A stretch of DNA of 64,000 nt from DASZTU01 sp035493835 (GTDB lineage: Bacteria; Pseudomonadota; Alphaproteobacteria; Rhizobiales; Devosiaceae), in NCBI GenBank assembly GCA_035493835.1, contig DATJHO010000052.1, positions 1 to 64,000 on the forward strand, given 5' to 3'. The position numbers and the translations under genes are program-made. This document shows positions 15,976-24,007 of the stretch, piece after piece; the stretch's first letter is position 1; each line of letters starts with the position of its first letter. The notes below the pieces were generated by a model. That model was not told the origin of the DNA and made no database searches. It was given only the letters and a program-made list of their open reading frames with translations.

Positions 15976-17454
15976 CTACCCCGTAAGCTTGACGCCGATG
16001 AACCGCCTTGCGCCGCTGGGGTCCACCACCCGGAAAAGCACCGCCTTTCGGCCCTGCTTGCGCGCGGTATCGACGATGGCCTCAACCTCGGTGACCTTGC
16101 TGACCTGCTTCTGGTTGACGCCCGTCACGACGAGGCCCGCCACCAGCCCGTTCTGATCGGCCTCGCTGCCGGATTTGACGCTGGTGATAACGAGGCCACG
16201 CGCTGCTTCGGGTAGCGCATAGGTCTTGCGGTTGACACTATCGATCGGCGCCATGCGGAACCCCAGAAGCTCGTCCAGCGTCAGGGGCGCGGAAGATTTG
16301 GGCGCCGGCTTGGTCTCAGTGCTGCCGAGGCTCGAGACCGGCTCGTCTTCCTTCAGCCGGCCCAGCGTAACCGTCACCACCTGCTCCTTGCCGTCCCGCA
16401 CCACCTTGATCGGCACGGCCTTGCCGATTTCCGTTTCGGCGACCACCCGCGGCAGGTCGTGCATGCTGTCGACCGGCTTGCCGTCGAAATCGAGGATGAT
16501 GTCGCCCTCTTCAACCAGCCCGGCGGCGGGGCCCGGCTTGGTGACGTCGGTCACCATTGCGCCATGGGTATCGGAGCGGCCCAGGCTTGCGGCAATGTCG
16601 TCGGTCACATCCTGGACGTCGACACCGAGCCATGCGCGGCGCGCCTCGCCGTATTTTTCGAGCTGCACGACGACGGGTTTGGCGAGATCGATGGGAATGG
16701 CAAAGCCGATGCCGATCGAGGCTCCCCCTTCGGCAACGATCGCAGTGTTGATGCCGATGACATTGCCGTTCATGTCGAACAGCGGCCCGCCGGAATTGCC
16801 CTGATTTATCGAAGCGTCGGTCTGGATGTAGCTGTCATAGGGGCCGGACTGGATGTTGCGATTGCGTGCCGAAACGATGCCCAGCGTCACCGAACCGTCG
16901 AGCCCGAAGGGATTGCCGATCGCCATTACCCAGTCGCCGACCTCGGCGGTGTCGCTGTCGCCCAGATTGACGAATGCCAGGGGATGCCCGGCATCGATCC
17001 TGAGCACGGCAAGGTCGGTCTTGGCGTCCGTCCCGACCACCCGGGCAGGAAAGTGCGACCCATCCGTCAGGGAAACCTGAACCTGGTCCGCGCCGGCGAC
17101 CACGTGATAATTGGTAACGACCAGCCCATCGGCGCTGACGATGAAACCGGAGCCCAGGCTCTCGGTGTCCTCGTCAGGGTCGGCCTGGCCGCCCGTGGCG
17201 CCGTTCTGGCTGTCATCTTCCGGGGGCAAGCCCTCCGTCGACTTGGGCGGCAGGTGGCCGTGAGTGCCGGCAAGGTGGGTGGAACTGACGTTGACCACCG
17301 CAGGCAGCAGTTTCTTGGCCAGGGCCGAAACCGGCGGCGGCCCCTGCGAGGGCGCAGGCACATCGGCCTGCGCATTGCCTGCCGCCGCCACCGCCAGGAG
17401 CACCGCCGCAAGCGCACTTACTACCCAACGCAATCGAATCGCCACTCGCTTCAT
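15976..17454 (-). CDS. degP: periplasmic serine protease Do (HtrA/DegP family)
   Basis: A 492-residue protease with a signal peptide (about 1-30, ending NAQA). The trypsin-like domain has the triad His117 (TNYHVVAG), Asp147 (AKTDLAVLRID) and Ser221 (QGNSGGPLFD). Two PDZ domains follow, at about 285-370 and 395-490. It degrades or holds misfolded envelope proteins. The start at 17454 is chosen because the signal peptide begins there, while the open frame extends 34 residues upstream through the DUF2065 gene. It follows hflC and DUF2065 on the same strand, the hflK-hflC-degP order common in Rhizobiales. Whether it is DegP, DegQ or MucD by function is open. Confidence 0.94.
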   Translation of the reverse strand: MKRVAIRLRWVVSALAAVLLAVAAAGNAQADVPAPSQGPPPVSALAKKLLPAVVNVSSTHLAGTHGHLPPKSTEGLPPEDDSQNGATGGQADPDEDTESLGSGFIVSADGLVVTNYHVVAGADQVQVSLTDGSHFPARVVGTDAKTDLAVLRIDAGHPLAFVNLGDSDTAEVGDWVMAIGNPFGLDGSVTLGIVSARNRNIQSGPYDSYIQTDASINQGNSGGPLFDMNGNVIGINTAIVAEGGASIGIGFAIPIDLAKPVVVQLEKYGEARRAWLGVDVQDVTDDIAASLGRSDTHGAMVTDVTKPGPAAGLVEEGDIILDFDGKPVDSMHDLPRVVAETEIGKAVPIKVVRDGKEQVVTVTLGRLKEDEPVSSLGSTETKPAPKSSAPLTLDELLGFRMAPIDSVNRKTYALPEAARGLVITSVKSGSEADQNGLVAGLVVTGVNQKQVSKVTEVEAIVDTARKQGRKAVLFRVVDPSGARRFIGVKLTG

Positions 17455-17470
17455 GGCGTCGGAATCTGGA

Positions 17471-17656
17471 CTAGCTGCGGACCATCCACAAGAGCACCAA
17501 CCCCACAGCGGCGCACCCAAGGGCGACGCCGCGAATACGAACGACCGGCTGCGCATTCACCGCAGCCAGCCATTTCTTCATTTGCTCCGGAAACGCGGCA
17601 TAGGCGAGGCCTTCGATGACAAAGACCAGCCCCAATGCCGAGAGAAAGTCCGTCAA
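17471..17656 (-). CDS. DUF2065 family small membrane protein
   Basis: A 61-residue protein with two membrane segments (LSALGLVFVIEGLAYAAFP and RIRGVALGCAAVGLVLLWMV). The pattern VFVIEGLAYAAFPEQMKKW is the DUF2065 (YjeT) signature. In many proteobacteria it is encoded beside hflC, and here its TTG start at 17656 overlaps the hflC stop by 4 bases, so it is translationally coupled. Function is unknown; context suggests a partner of the HflKC complex. Confidence 0.88.
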   Translation of the reverse strand: MTDFLSALGLVFVIEGLAYAAFPEQMKKWLAAVNAQPVVRIRGVALGCAAVGLVLLWMVRS

Positions 17657-18801
17657 TTGGCAGGTGCCGGACTGATTGCCGGAGCAGGCGGCGCCGGCGG
17701 CGTCGTCCCACCGGCGCCGCCATTGGTGATCGGCGGTGTCGGCGCGTTGTTGGCGGCCGGATCCGAGTTGGTCAACGGCGGTGTCGGCGCGCCCTGCGGG
17801 ACCGGGACCGGGTCCGGATTGACGGTCATGTCGGTCGGCGCGTTGATATCCGCCGGCGGGATCACGTCCGGCACCGGGGCCACCGTGGGCTGGGCCGAGG
17901 ACTGAGCCGGAACGCCACCGGCAGGCACCGTCGCCTTTCCGGCGTTGTCGAAGTAGTGGAAGAACTCCGAATCCGGCGTCAGCACCATCGTGGTGCCGAC
18001 CTTGCTCAGCCCGGTGCGGTAGGCCTGCAGCGACCGATAGAAGTTGAAGAACTCCGGATCGGCATTGTAGGCCAGCGCATAGATCTGGCTGCGCTGGGCG
18101 TCGCCCTGGCCGCGCAGGATGTCGGCGTCCTTGGTGGCATCGGCGACGATCTCGATCGACTGGCGGCTCGCGATGGCGCGAATGCTCTGCGCCGCCTGCT
18201 GGCCGTTGGCGCGCAGCAGCGCCGCCTGGGCCAGGCGCTCGGCCTTCATACGGGCATAAGTCTGTTCTGACACCGGCTCGGTGAGGTCGGTGCGGAGAAT
18301 GCGCACATCCACCACTTCGATGCCGAGGTCGGCCATGTCGGGGCGGATAAGGTCCCGCGCCTGGTTCATCATTTCGAGCCGCTTGGCCGACAGCGCATCG
18401 GCGAAGCCGCGAAGGCCATAGACCTGGCGCAGCGCCGCGTCGAACCGAGCCGAGAGGCGGGCCTCGACGACGTCGAGGCTGCCGAGCGCGCGCTCGCGGA
18501 ACTTGCGCGGATCGGAGATGCGGTAGGTGACGAAGGCGTCGACGACATACTGCTTACCGTCGCTGACCTGCAGCGTCATGTTGTCGAGGTCGTAGCGCTG
18601 CAGCCGGTTGTCGATAATCTGCACATCGTCGACCAGCGAAGTCGGCAGCTTGAAATAAAGCCCGGGTTCGCTCCGCACCGCCGTGATCTGGCCGAAGCGC
18701 GTGACGATGGCCTGCTGGCGCGGATTAACCACGTACAGCGAAGAGAACAGCAGATAGAGAGCGATTACGGCAACGACGGCCGCGGCGATGAGGCGGTTCA
18801 T
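17653..18801 (-). CDS. hflC: HflC, modulator of FtsH protease
   Basis: A 382-residue SPFH/band-7 protein with one N-terminal membrane anchor (about 4-24: AAAVVAVIALYLLFSSLYVV). The SPFH domain follows (NPRQQAIVTRFGQITAVRSEPGLYFKLP, then YRISDPRKFRERALGS), and then a helical region with AERLAQAALLRANGQQAAQ. HflK and HflC form a large periplasmic cage around FtsH and limit its access to membrane substrates. The protein is about 80 residues longer than usual because of a Pro/Ala-rich tail from about 300 (PTVAPVPDVIPPADI and on). It lies 3 bp after hflK. Confidence 0.95.
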   Translation of the reverse strand: MNRLIAAAVVAVIALYLLFSSLYVVNPRQQAIVTRFGQITAVRSEPGLYFKLPTSLVDDVQIIDNRLQRYDLDNMTLQVSDGKQYVVDAFVTYRISDPRKFRERALGSLDVVEARLSARFDAALRQVYGLRGFADALSAKRLEMMNQARDLIRPDMADLGIEVVDVRILRTDLTEPVSEQTYARMKAERLAQAALLRANGQQAAQSIRAIASRQSIEIVADATKDADILRGQGDAQRSQIYALAYNADPEFFNFYRSLQAYRTGLSKVGTTMVLTPDSEFFHYFDNAGKATVPAGGVPAQSSAQPTVAPVPDVIPPADINAPTDMTVNPDPVPVPQGAPTPPLTNSDPAANNAPTPPITNGGAGGTTPPAPPAPAISPAPAN

Positions 18802-18804
18802 GGC

Positions 18805-20001
18805 TCAGTTCCCCGTCGTCATCGTGGTGTTGGAATCGGCCGCATTGGAGGGGCTCCCCACAGCGTCAGGCGACGACGGCAAGGGATTGCTCGCTCCATT
18901 CGAATTTTGATTGGTGCCCGCGCCAGCCGCCGGTCGGGCCGGAGGCTGTGCCGGCTGGAGTTGTGGCAGCGGGAGGTAAGGCACGACGCTGCTCGCCCCC
19001 TTGTCGACGATGACCTTGTTGGCCCCACCCATCACCTGTTCCATCGTCTCGAGGTAGAGACGTTCGCGCGTCACTTCGGGCGCCTTGGCATATTGGTCAT
19101 AAATCGAGGTGAAGCGCGCCGCCTCGCCCTGCGCCTGCTTTACGACCTGATCCTTGTAGGCAGCCGCATTTTCGCGGATTTGCGAGGCCTGGCCGCGGGC
19201 GTTGCCCAGCAGCGTATTGGCGTATTGCCGCGCTTCTTCCTGGAAACGGTCCTCGTCCTGCTCGGCGCGCTGCACTTCGTCATAGGCATCGGCCACTTCG
19301 GCCGGCGGCGCGACGTTCTCGATCGCGATCTGGTCGATCCTGACGCCGGTGCCGTAACTGTCGAGCACGCCTTGCGTGATGCGCTGCACCTCGGTGGCGA
19401 TGTCGGCGCGCGCGTCGCGGAAAATGTCCTGCGCGGGGCGGCGCCCCACGACTTCGCGCATGGCGCTTTCGCCCGCGGCGCGGACCATGTCCTCCGGATC
19501 GCGGACATCGAACAGGTACTTGGCCGGATCACGCACCGACCACAGCACCGAGAACTTGACGTCGACGATGTTCTGGTCGGCCGACAGCATCAGCCCCTCA
19601 TTGTCGCGGCGGTTGGCGCCACTGGCGACGGAGCCGATCTCGGTCTGGTTTTCGGTGGTAACCACCCGCTCGACGGTCTCGATCGGCCAGAACAGGAAGT
19701 GCAGGCCCGGCTGGCTCAGTTGGGGCTGGGGTTTGCCCAACAGCAGTTCGACGCCAACTTCCTGCGGCGCAACGGTATAGAAGCTTTGGGACACCCAAAG
19801 ACCGACCAACACCACAACGACGCCCAGGATACCCCAGCGGCCGCCCGGTAGCTGACCGCCAAAGCGATCCCGGCCGCGGCTCAGCAACTCCTCGAGACTT
19901 GGGGTTCCGCCGCTCCGTCTGGGACCGCCGCCGCCGGACGGCTGTCCCCACGGTCCCCCACTGTTTCCGCGGCCGCCACCCGTGTTGTTGTCCCAGGGCA
20001 T
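18805..20001 (-). CDS. hflK: HflK, modulator of FtsH protease
   Basis: A 398-residue SPFH protein. The Gly/Pro-rich cytoplasmic N-terminus (MPWDNNTGGGRGNSGGPWG) is typical of HflK. A single membrane helix (about 56-75, WGILGVVVVLVGLWVSQSF) and the SPFH domain follow (YTVAPQEVGVELLLGK, then QPGLHFLFWPIETVERV), then a coiled coil with QAQGEAARFTSIYDQY. It pairs with HflC. A good promoter (TTGATC-17-TATATA) lies 31 bp upstream, overlapping the end of folA, so hflKC can be transcribed separately from the genes before it. Confidence 0.96.
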   Translation of the reverse strand: MPWDNNTGGGRGNSGGPWGQPSGGGGPRRSGGTPSLEELLSRGRDRFGGQLPGGRWGILGVVVVLVGLWVSQSFYTVAPQEVGVELLLGKPQPQLSQPGLHFLFWPIETVERVVTTENQTEIGSVASGANRRDNEGLMLSADQNIVDVKFSVLWSVRDPAKYLFDVRDPEDMVRAAGESAMREVVGRRPAQDIFRDARADIATEVQRITQGVLDSYGTGVRIDQIAIENVAPPAEVADAYDEVQRAEQDEDRFQEEARQYANTLLGNARGQASQIRENAAAYKDQVVKQAQGEAARFTSIYDQYAKAPEVTRERLYLETMEQVMGGANKVIVDKGASSVVPYLPLPQLQPAQPPARPAAGAGTNQNSNGASNPLPSSPDAVGSPSNAADSNTTMTTGN

Positions 20002-20031
20002 GTCTAACCTTTTGGTCGTTGTGCGATGCCC

Positions 20032-20060
20032 TATATAGGCAAGCGCCGGGGCCCGATCAA
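20032..20060 (-). promoter_or_regulatory. sigma70-type promoter for hflKC
   Basis: TTGATC (20060-20055) and TATATA (20037-20032) have a 17-bp spacer on the minus strand. The -35 box overlaps the last codons of folA and the -10 box lies 30 bp before the hflK ATG. Confidence 0.7.
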
Positions 20061-20581
20061 TGCGTGGGGCCTGTCACCCGCTCATATACCCTAACGAGAA
20101 ATGCAGCCTCGTCTTTTGGCGACGGCTCTACGGCCGGCTCGTCGACTATTCGCCACGCCGCGGGATCGACGGCCGGGAACCGGATTTCGCCCTCCGGAGC
20201 TAGCGCGATATGACTAATATAGAGCCTCTCGGCGTAGCGCAGCGCCTGCGAATAAATCTCGCCGCCGCCGATGATCATCACTTCGGATGCCCCATCGGCC
20301 TGGGCGATGGTGCGGGCGTGTTCGATCGCCGCCTCGAGGTCGTTGACGACGATCACGCCCTCCGGCTGGTAGCCGGGCTGGCGGGTGACGACGATATTGG
20401 TGCGGCCCGGCAGCGGCTTGCCGACGCTCTCATATTGCTTGCGGCCCATGATGATGGGCTTGCCCATCGTCATGCGCTTGAAAAACCCCATGTCGGAGGG
20501 AATGCGCCAGGGGATCCGCCCGTCTGCGCCGATCACCCCGTTCTCGGCGACGCCGGCAATCATGGCCACGACGACGCTCAT
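20057..20581 (-). CDS. folA: dihydrofolate reductase
   Basis: A 174-residue enzyme that reduces dihydrofolate to tetrahydrofolate with NADPH. The family order is present: VAENGVIGADGRIPWRIPSD with the substrate-binding Asp at 30, MGRKQYESVGKPLPGRTNIVVTR (about 43-65), then MIIGGGEIYSQAL (the GG cofactor motif). The ATG at 20581 overlaps the GNAT stop (ATGA). Placement after thyA fits: ThyA yields dihydrofolate that FolA recycles. Confidence 0.97.
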   Translation of the reverse strand: MSVVVAMIAGVAENGVIGADGRIPWRIPSDMGFFKRMTMGKPIIMGRKQYESVGKPLPGRTNIVVTRQPGYQPEGVIVVNDLEAAIEHARTIAQADGASEVMIIGGGEIYSQALRYAERLYISHIALAPEGEIRFPAVDPAAWRIVDEPAVEPSPKDEAAFLVRVYERVTGPTH

Positions 20582-21060
20582 GGCACCGTCCCCAGCCGCT
20601 TCAGCGCTTCCCCGTCCACCCGGCATTTGGTCCATTCATCCTGCAGCACCGCCCCGCGGGACTTGTAGAACTCGATCGAGGGCTCGTTCCAGTCCAAAAC
20701 CCACCACTCCAGCCGGCCGAGATTTTCTTTGACGCAGCGCTTCGCCAGGTTTTCGAGCAGCGCCTTGCCGATGCCCCTACCCCGAGCCTCGGGCGCAACG
20801 AACAGATCCTCGAGCCAGATGCCGCGGCGACCCTGGAAGGTCGAATAGGTATAGAACCAGAGCGCAAAACCCGCCGGCTCGCCCTCCCACTCGGCAATGT
20901 CGCAGAACGCCTTGGGCGAAGGCCCGAACAGGTCGCGAAGAATGTCCGCCTCGCTCGCCTGCACCTCGTGCTCAAGTTTTTCGTAAGTCGCCAAGTCCAT
21001 GATGAATTGGACGATTAACGCCGCATCCGTCGCCGTCGCTTCGCGAATAATCAGGCTCAC
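20578..21060 (-). CDS. GNAT-family acetyltransferase (SSAT-like)
   Basis: A 160-residue protein with IREATATDAALIVQFIMDLATYEKLEHEV at the N-terminus and IWLEDLFVAPEARGRGIGKALLENLAKRC at about 84-112 (acetyl-CoA binding R-G-x-G-I-G). EWWVLDWNEPSIEFYKSRGA follows. The WLEDLFV..RGRGIGK pattern is that of diamine/spermidine acetyltransferase-like enzymes, but the substrate is not proven. The GTG at 21060 is preferred, with AAGGTGGG upstream; an earlier in-frame start at 21084 would add 8 residues. It is between thyA and folA on the same strand. Confidence 0.88.
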   Translation of the reverse strand: MSLIIREATATDAALIVQFIMDLATYEKLEHEVQASEADILRDLFGPSPKAFCDIAEWEGEPAGFALWFYTYSTFQGRRGIWLEDLFVAPEARGRGIGKALLENLAKRCVKENLGRLEWWVLDWNEPSIEFYKSRGAVLQDEWTKCRVDGEALKRLGTVP

Positions 21061-21236
21061 TCTTGGCCCACCTTGCCATTCCAAAGGAACGACACAGTCT
21101 GTTCAGACTGCCCCTTGTCAAGGCTACGCGGAAAGCATGTCAACATGGCCGGGATGACAACGTCGGTCCGGCTGCTAAATGCCCACTCGGCAATTGCAGC
21201 TCGGCGCTCTTCACTCGCCAGCCGGGACCAAAAGTC

Positions 21237-22031
21237 TCACACCGCGACCTCGGCCTTGATCGCCGGATGGGGATCATAGCCGGTGATGCGGAAATCCTCG
21301 AACTCGAAGCCGAAAATGTCCGACCGATCCGGGTTGATCGTCAGGTGAGGCAGCGGCTTCGGCTCGCGAGTGAGCTGCAGCCGGGCCTGCTCGAAATGGT
21401 TCGAATAGAGGTGGACGTCACCAAAGCTGTGGATGAACTCGCCCGGCTTCAGCCCCGTCACCTGCGCCATAATCTCTGTAAGCAGCGCATAGGAGGCGAT
21501 GTTGAACGGCACGCCGAGGAAAACATCGGCCGAGCGCTGGTAGAGCTGGCAGCTCAACTTGCCATCCGCGACATAGAACTGGAACAGGCAGTGGCAGGGC
21601 GGCAACGCCATGTCCTCGACCTCGGCCGGGTTCCAGGCCGTGACGATGTGCCGGCGCGAATTGGGGTTTTTCCTGATTGAGTCGACCACGGCTGCGATCT
21701 GGTCGATGGTGCCGCCCTTGCCATCCGGCCAGCTGCGCCATTGCGAGCCATAGACCGGCCCGAGATCGCCATTTTCGTCCGCCCATTCGTCCCAGATACG
21801 GACGCCGTGCTCTTGCAGGTAGCGCACATTGGTGTCGCCGCGCAGGAACCACAGCAGTTCGTGGATGATCGACTTGATGTGGAGCTTCTTGGTCGACAGC
21901 AGCGGAAAGCCGGCCGACAGGTCGAAGCGGAGCTGATAGCCGAACAGCGAGCGTGTACCGGTGCCCGTCCGGTCGGAGCGGTCGGTCCCCTTGAGGAGCA
22001 CGTCGTTGAGAAGGTGCAGATACTGGCGCAT
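21237..22031 (-). CDS. thyA: thymidylate synthase
   Basis: A 264-residue enzyme, the usual length, that methylates dUMP to dTMP using methylene-tetrahydrofolate. DRTGTGTRSLFGYQLRFDLS lies at 20-39, WGDxN-like WFLRGDTNVRYL at 61-72, and the nucleophile Cys146 in LPPCHCLFQF. QRSADVFLGVPFNIASYALL follows, and Asn of that motif recognises dUMP. The ATG at 22031 gives the exact family length; the open frame extends about 150 residues upstream across the tmRNA gene on the other strand and is not real. It leads the thyA-GNAT-folA run. Confidence 0.97.
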   Translation of the reverse strand: MRQYLHLLNDVLLKGTDRSDRTGTGTRSLFGYQLRFDLSAGFPLLSTKKLHIKSIIHELLWFLRGDTNVRYLQEHGVRIWDEWADENGDLGPVYGSQWRSWPDGKGGTIDQIAAVVDSIRKNPNSRRHIVTAWNPAEVEDMALPPCHCLFQFYVADGKLSCQLYQRSADVFLGVPFNIASYALLTEIMAQVTGLKPGEFIHSFGDVHLYSNHFEQARLQLTREPKPLPHLTINPDRSDIFGFEFEDFRITGYDPHPAIKAEVAV

Positions 22032-22154
22032 GGCATTTTCCCGCGCGTCGATTCGCGTGAGGCGATTATCTCTCGTGTTGACCGTCGGCGCGATGGGCAA
22101 GTGGGTGCGCCCGCCCGCATCCGCAAGGAAATCGCCATCCGCCCCGCCAAGCAT

Positions 22155-22183
22155 TTGCATCGCCGGGCCGGCGGCCATATATA
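22155..22183 (+). promoter_or_regulatory. sigma70-type promoter for tmRNA gene
   Basis: TTGCAT (22155-22160) and TATATA (22178-22183) are separated by 17 bp, and the tmRNA acceptor piece starts a few bases downstream. The promoter lies in the thyA upstream gap on the opposite strand. Confidence 0.75.
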
Positions 22184-22189
22184 AGACCT

Positions 22190-22518
22190 GCCGGCAACGG
22201 CTACGGCGATAAACGGTTATCGTAATAAACCCATCGGACCCGGGGGCAGTACCCGGCGCCTCCACCATCTCCCCTCCTTCGCGGGAGGAGCCTATGGGGG
22301 CGAAACAGGATCGACGAGGGCGTAAAGGGTATTCTTTCGCTCGGCATGGTACCGCCGTTATCGGACCAAACCTATAGTTGCGAATGATAACAACTATGCT
22401 CCGGTCGCTCTCGCCGCGTAAGCGGTGCGAGTCCGGGAATTGAAGCCCTCTTGCTCTAGCAGGTAAGAGGCGGGGTCCGCAGGCACCTGGCAACAGAAGC
22501 CTGTATTTTCTCCTTTTT
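22190..22518 (+). ncRNA. ssrA: tmRNA, circularly permuted two-piece gene
   Basis: The acceptor piece comes first and ends CGCCTCC-ACCA at 22267. A short hairpin-bearing intervening segment (22268-22295) follows, then the coding piece begins GGGGGCG at 22296. These two ends pair over 7 bp with G3-U70, the AlaRS identity element. GAAACAGGATCGACGAGG is the conserved D-like region. The resume codon GCG at 22380 opens a frame ANDNNYAPVALAA ending in TAA (22419-22421). A CAGGC/GCCTG hairpin (22480-22503) and a T-tract close the gene. tmRNA rescues stalled ribosomes and tags the product for proteolysis. Permuted tmRNA genes are typical of Alphaproteobacteria. Outer ends are approximate. Confidence 0.95.
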
Positions 22519-22564
22519 TCGCGCGGATTGTTTCCCCCAAAAGGCTGAAACGGCTGGCCGCAAG

Positions 22565-22676
22565 ATGGATTCCCGCGTTCGCGGGAATGACGCGCTGTTT
22601 TGTGGGAACGGCGGGCGCTTGAGGGCAGCCCCTTGCCCCACTCACAGCGTCATTCCCGCGAACGCGGGAATCCATC
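22565..22676. repeat. inverted pair of palindromic repeats (REPIN-like)
   Basis: Two inverted copies of a 28-bp repeat (core ATTCCCGCG-tt-CGCGGGAAT, flanked by ATGG and GACGC) lie at 22565-22593 and 22648-22676. The segment between is about 55 bp. The same pair layout occurs at 47978-48079. The element lies between the tmRNA and the YcaQ-like gene. Confidence 0.85.
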
Positions 22677-22774
22677 TTTTTTGGCACGAGCGGTCGCGAA
22701 AGCCCCCATCGCAACTACTTGGCGCGTCGTTATATCAAGCTCTAAGCTGCCCCCATCCACTCGTGAGGGGCCCG

Positions 22775-23914
22775 ATGAGCGAGCGATCCACAACGATTAC
22801 TGCGGCCGAGGCGCGCCGCATCTGGCTCAAGGCCCAGCGGCTCGATGGCGCCGCCCCCTTCGGCGAGGGCCCTGACGCGACCCGGCGCGCGGTCGAGCAC
22901 CTGGGCTATGTGCAGATCGACACCATCAATGTCCTCGAGCGCAGCCACCATCACATTCTTTACACCCGCATTCCCCAATATCGCCGGACCGACCTGGCAC
23001 AGGCGCAGTCCGTCGACCGGTCCGTGTTCGAATATTGGACGCATGCGCTCGCTTACGTGCCGACCCCCGATTACCGGTATTTCCTGCCGGCGATGAAGCA
23101 GCGTCGCGAAAAGCCGGACAACTGGTTCGGTGCGGTCGACCCGCAAAATTATCGCGACCTGATCAAGCGCATCCGCACCGATGGCCCGCTCTCCATCCGC
23201 GATATCGATGATGACGTGCTGGTCGAAAAGGAGCACCCCTGGGCCAGCCGCAAACCCTCCAAGCGCGCCCTGCAGCTCGCCTTCTACACTGGCGATCTCA
23301 CGATCAGCGCCCGCTCGGGGATGGTGAAGACCTATGAGCTCCCCGATCGCCATTTCGCCTGGGCCCATCGCCCCCGGCCGGCGACCGAGAATCAGTATCA
23401 TCAATATCTGCTTGCCCGAGGCTTGCGCGCACAGGGCATCGTCAGCCTCGATTCCCTCAGCTATGGCGACCTGAAGCGCAAGGCCGGCCTTGCCCAATTG
23501 ATCGAGGCCGCGGTTCGCCGGAAGACTTTGGTGCCGGTGCGGATCGAGGGAGCGGAAAAGCTCCATCACTGGGTGGAGCCGGCCCTTCTGGAGCCAGCCG
23601 AAGCCCGGGACGCGCCGGTCCACATTCTCTCACCCTTCGATCCCTTGGTGATCCAGCGCAAGCGGCTGGCCCTGTTCTTCGGCTACGAGCATCGCTTCGA
23701 GGCCTATGTGAAACCGGAAAAGCGTGTTCTCGGCTATTTTGCCCTGCCCGTGCTCGCCGGCGACCGCATCGTTGCCGCTCTCGACCTCAAGACCGATCGG
23801 CAGGCCCGCAAGCTGCTGGTGCAGCGATGGACATGGCTGGAACCCGGTGCCGAACGCTGGCGTCAAGAGATCGAGGAGGAGCTGCATCGCTTCGAGGCGT
23901 TCCAGCTTGGCTGA
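22775..23914 (+). CDS. YcaQ-like winged-helix DNA glycosylase family protein
   Basis: A 379-residue protein. TITAAEARRIWLKAQRLDG at the start and VEHLGYVQIDTINVLERSHHHILYTRIPQY (about 35-65) match the crosslink-repair glycosylase family of YcaQ/AlkX (formerly DUF1006). YWTHALAYVPTPDYRYFLP and the C-terminal HILSPFDPLVIQRKRLALFFGYEHRFEAYV follow, another family signature. Known members unhook DNA interstrand crosslinks. The catalytic QxD-type motif in E. coli YcaQ may correspond to VQIDTINV here. The ATG at 22775 has GAGGGG upstream; earlier in-frame codons fall in the repeat. It is probably a single gene. Confidence 0.85.
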   Translation: MSERSTTITAAEARRIWLKAQRLDGAAPFGEGPDATRRAVEHLGYVQIDTINVLERSHHHILYTRIPQYRRTDLAQAQSVDRSVFEYWTHALAYVPTPDYRYFLPAMKQRREKPDNWFGAVDPQNYRDLIKRIRTDGPLSIRDIDDDVLVEKEHPWASRKPSKRALQLAFYTGDLTISARSGMVKTYELPDRHFAWAHRPRPATENQYHQYLLARGLRAQGIVSLDSLSYGDLKRKAGLAQLIEAAVRRKTLVPVRIEGAEKLHHWVEPALLEPAEARDAPVHILSPFDPLVIQRKRLALFFGYEHRFEAYVKPEKRVLGYFALPVLAGDRIVAALDLKTDRQARKLLVQRWTWLEPGAERWRQEIEEELHRFEAFQLG

Positions 23915-24007
23915 GCGAAGCCTGTGCGAGTTCGCCATAGGCCCCGGTTTATGCTTGAAACTGCCCTGCCCTTTGGAGTGTTATGCGCGGATCGGATTCC
24001 CGGCCGG

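Noticed and set aside
16459..17619. 386-residue open frame on the + strand opposite degP
   Set aside because: The protease on the minus strand has its full catalytic triad and PDZ domains. The opposite frame has no recognisable fold or ribosome site.
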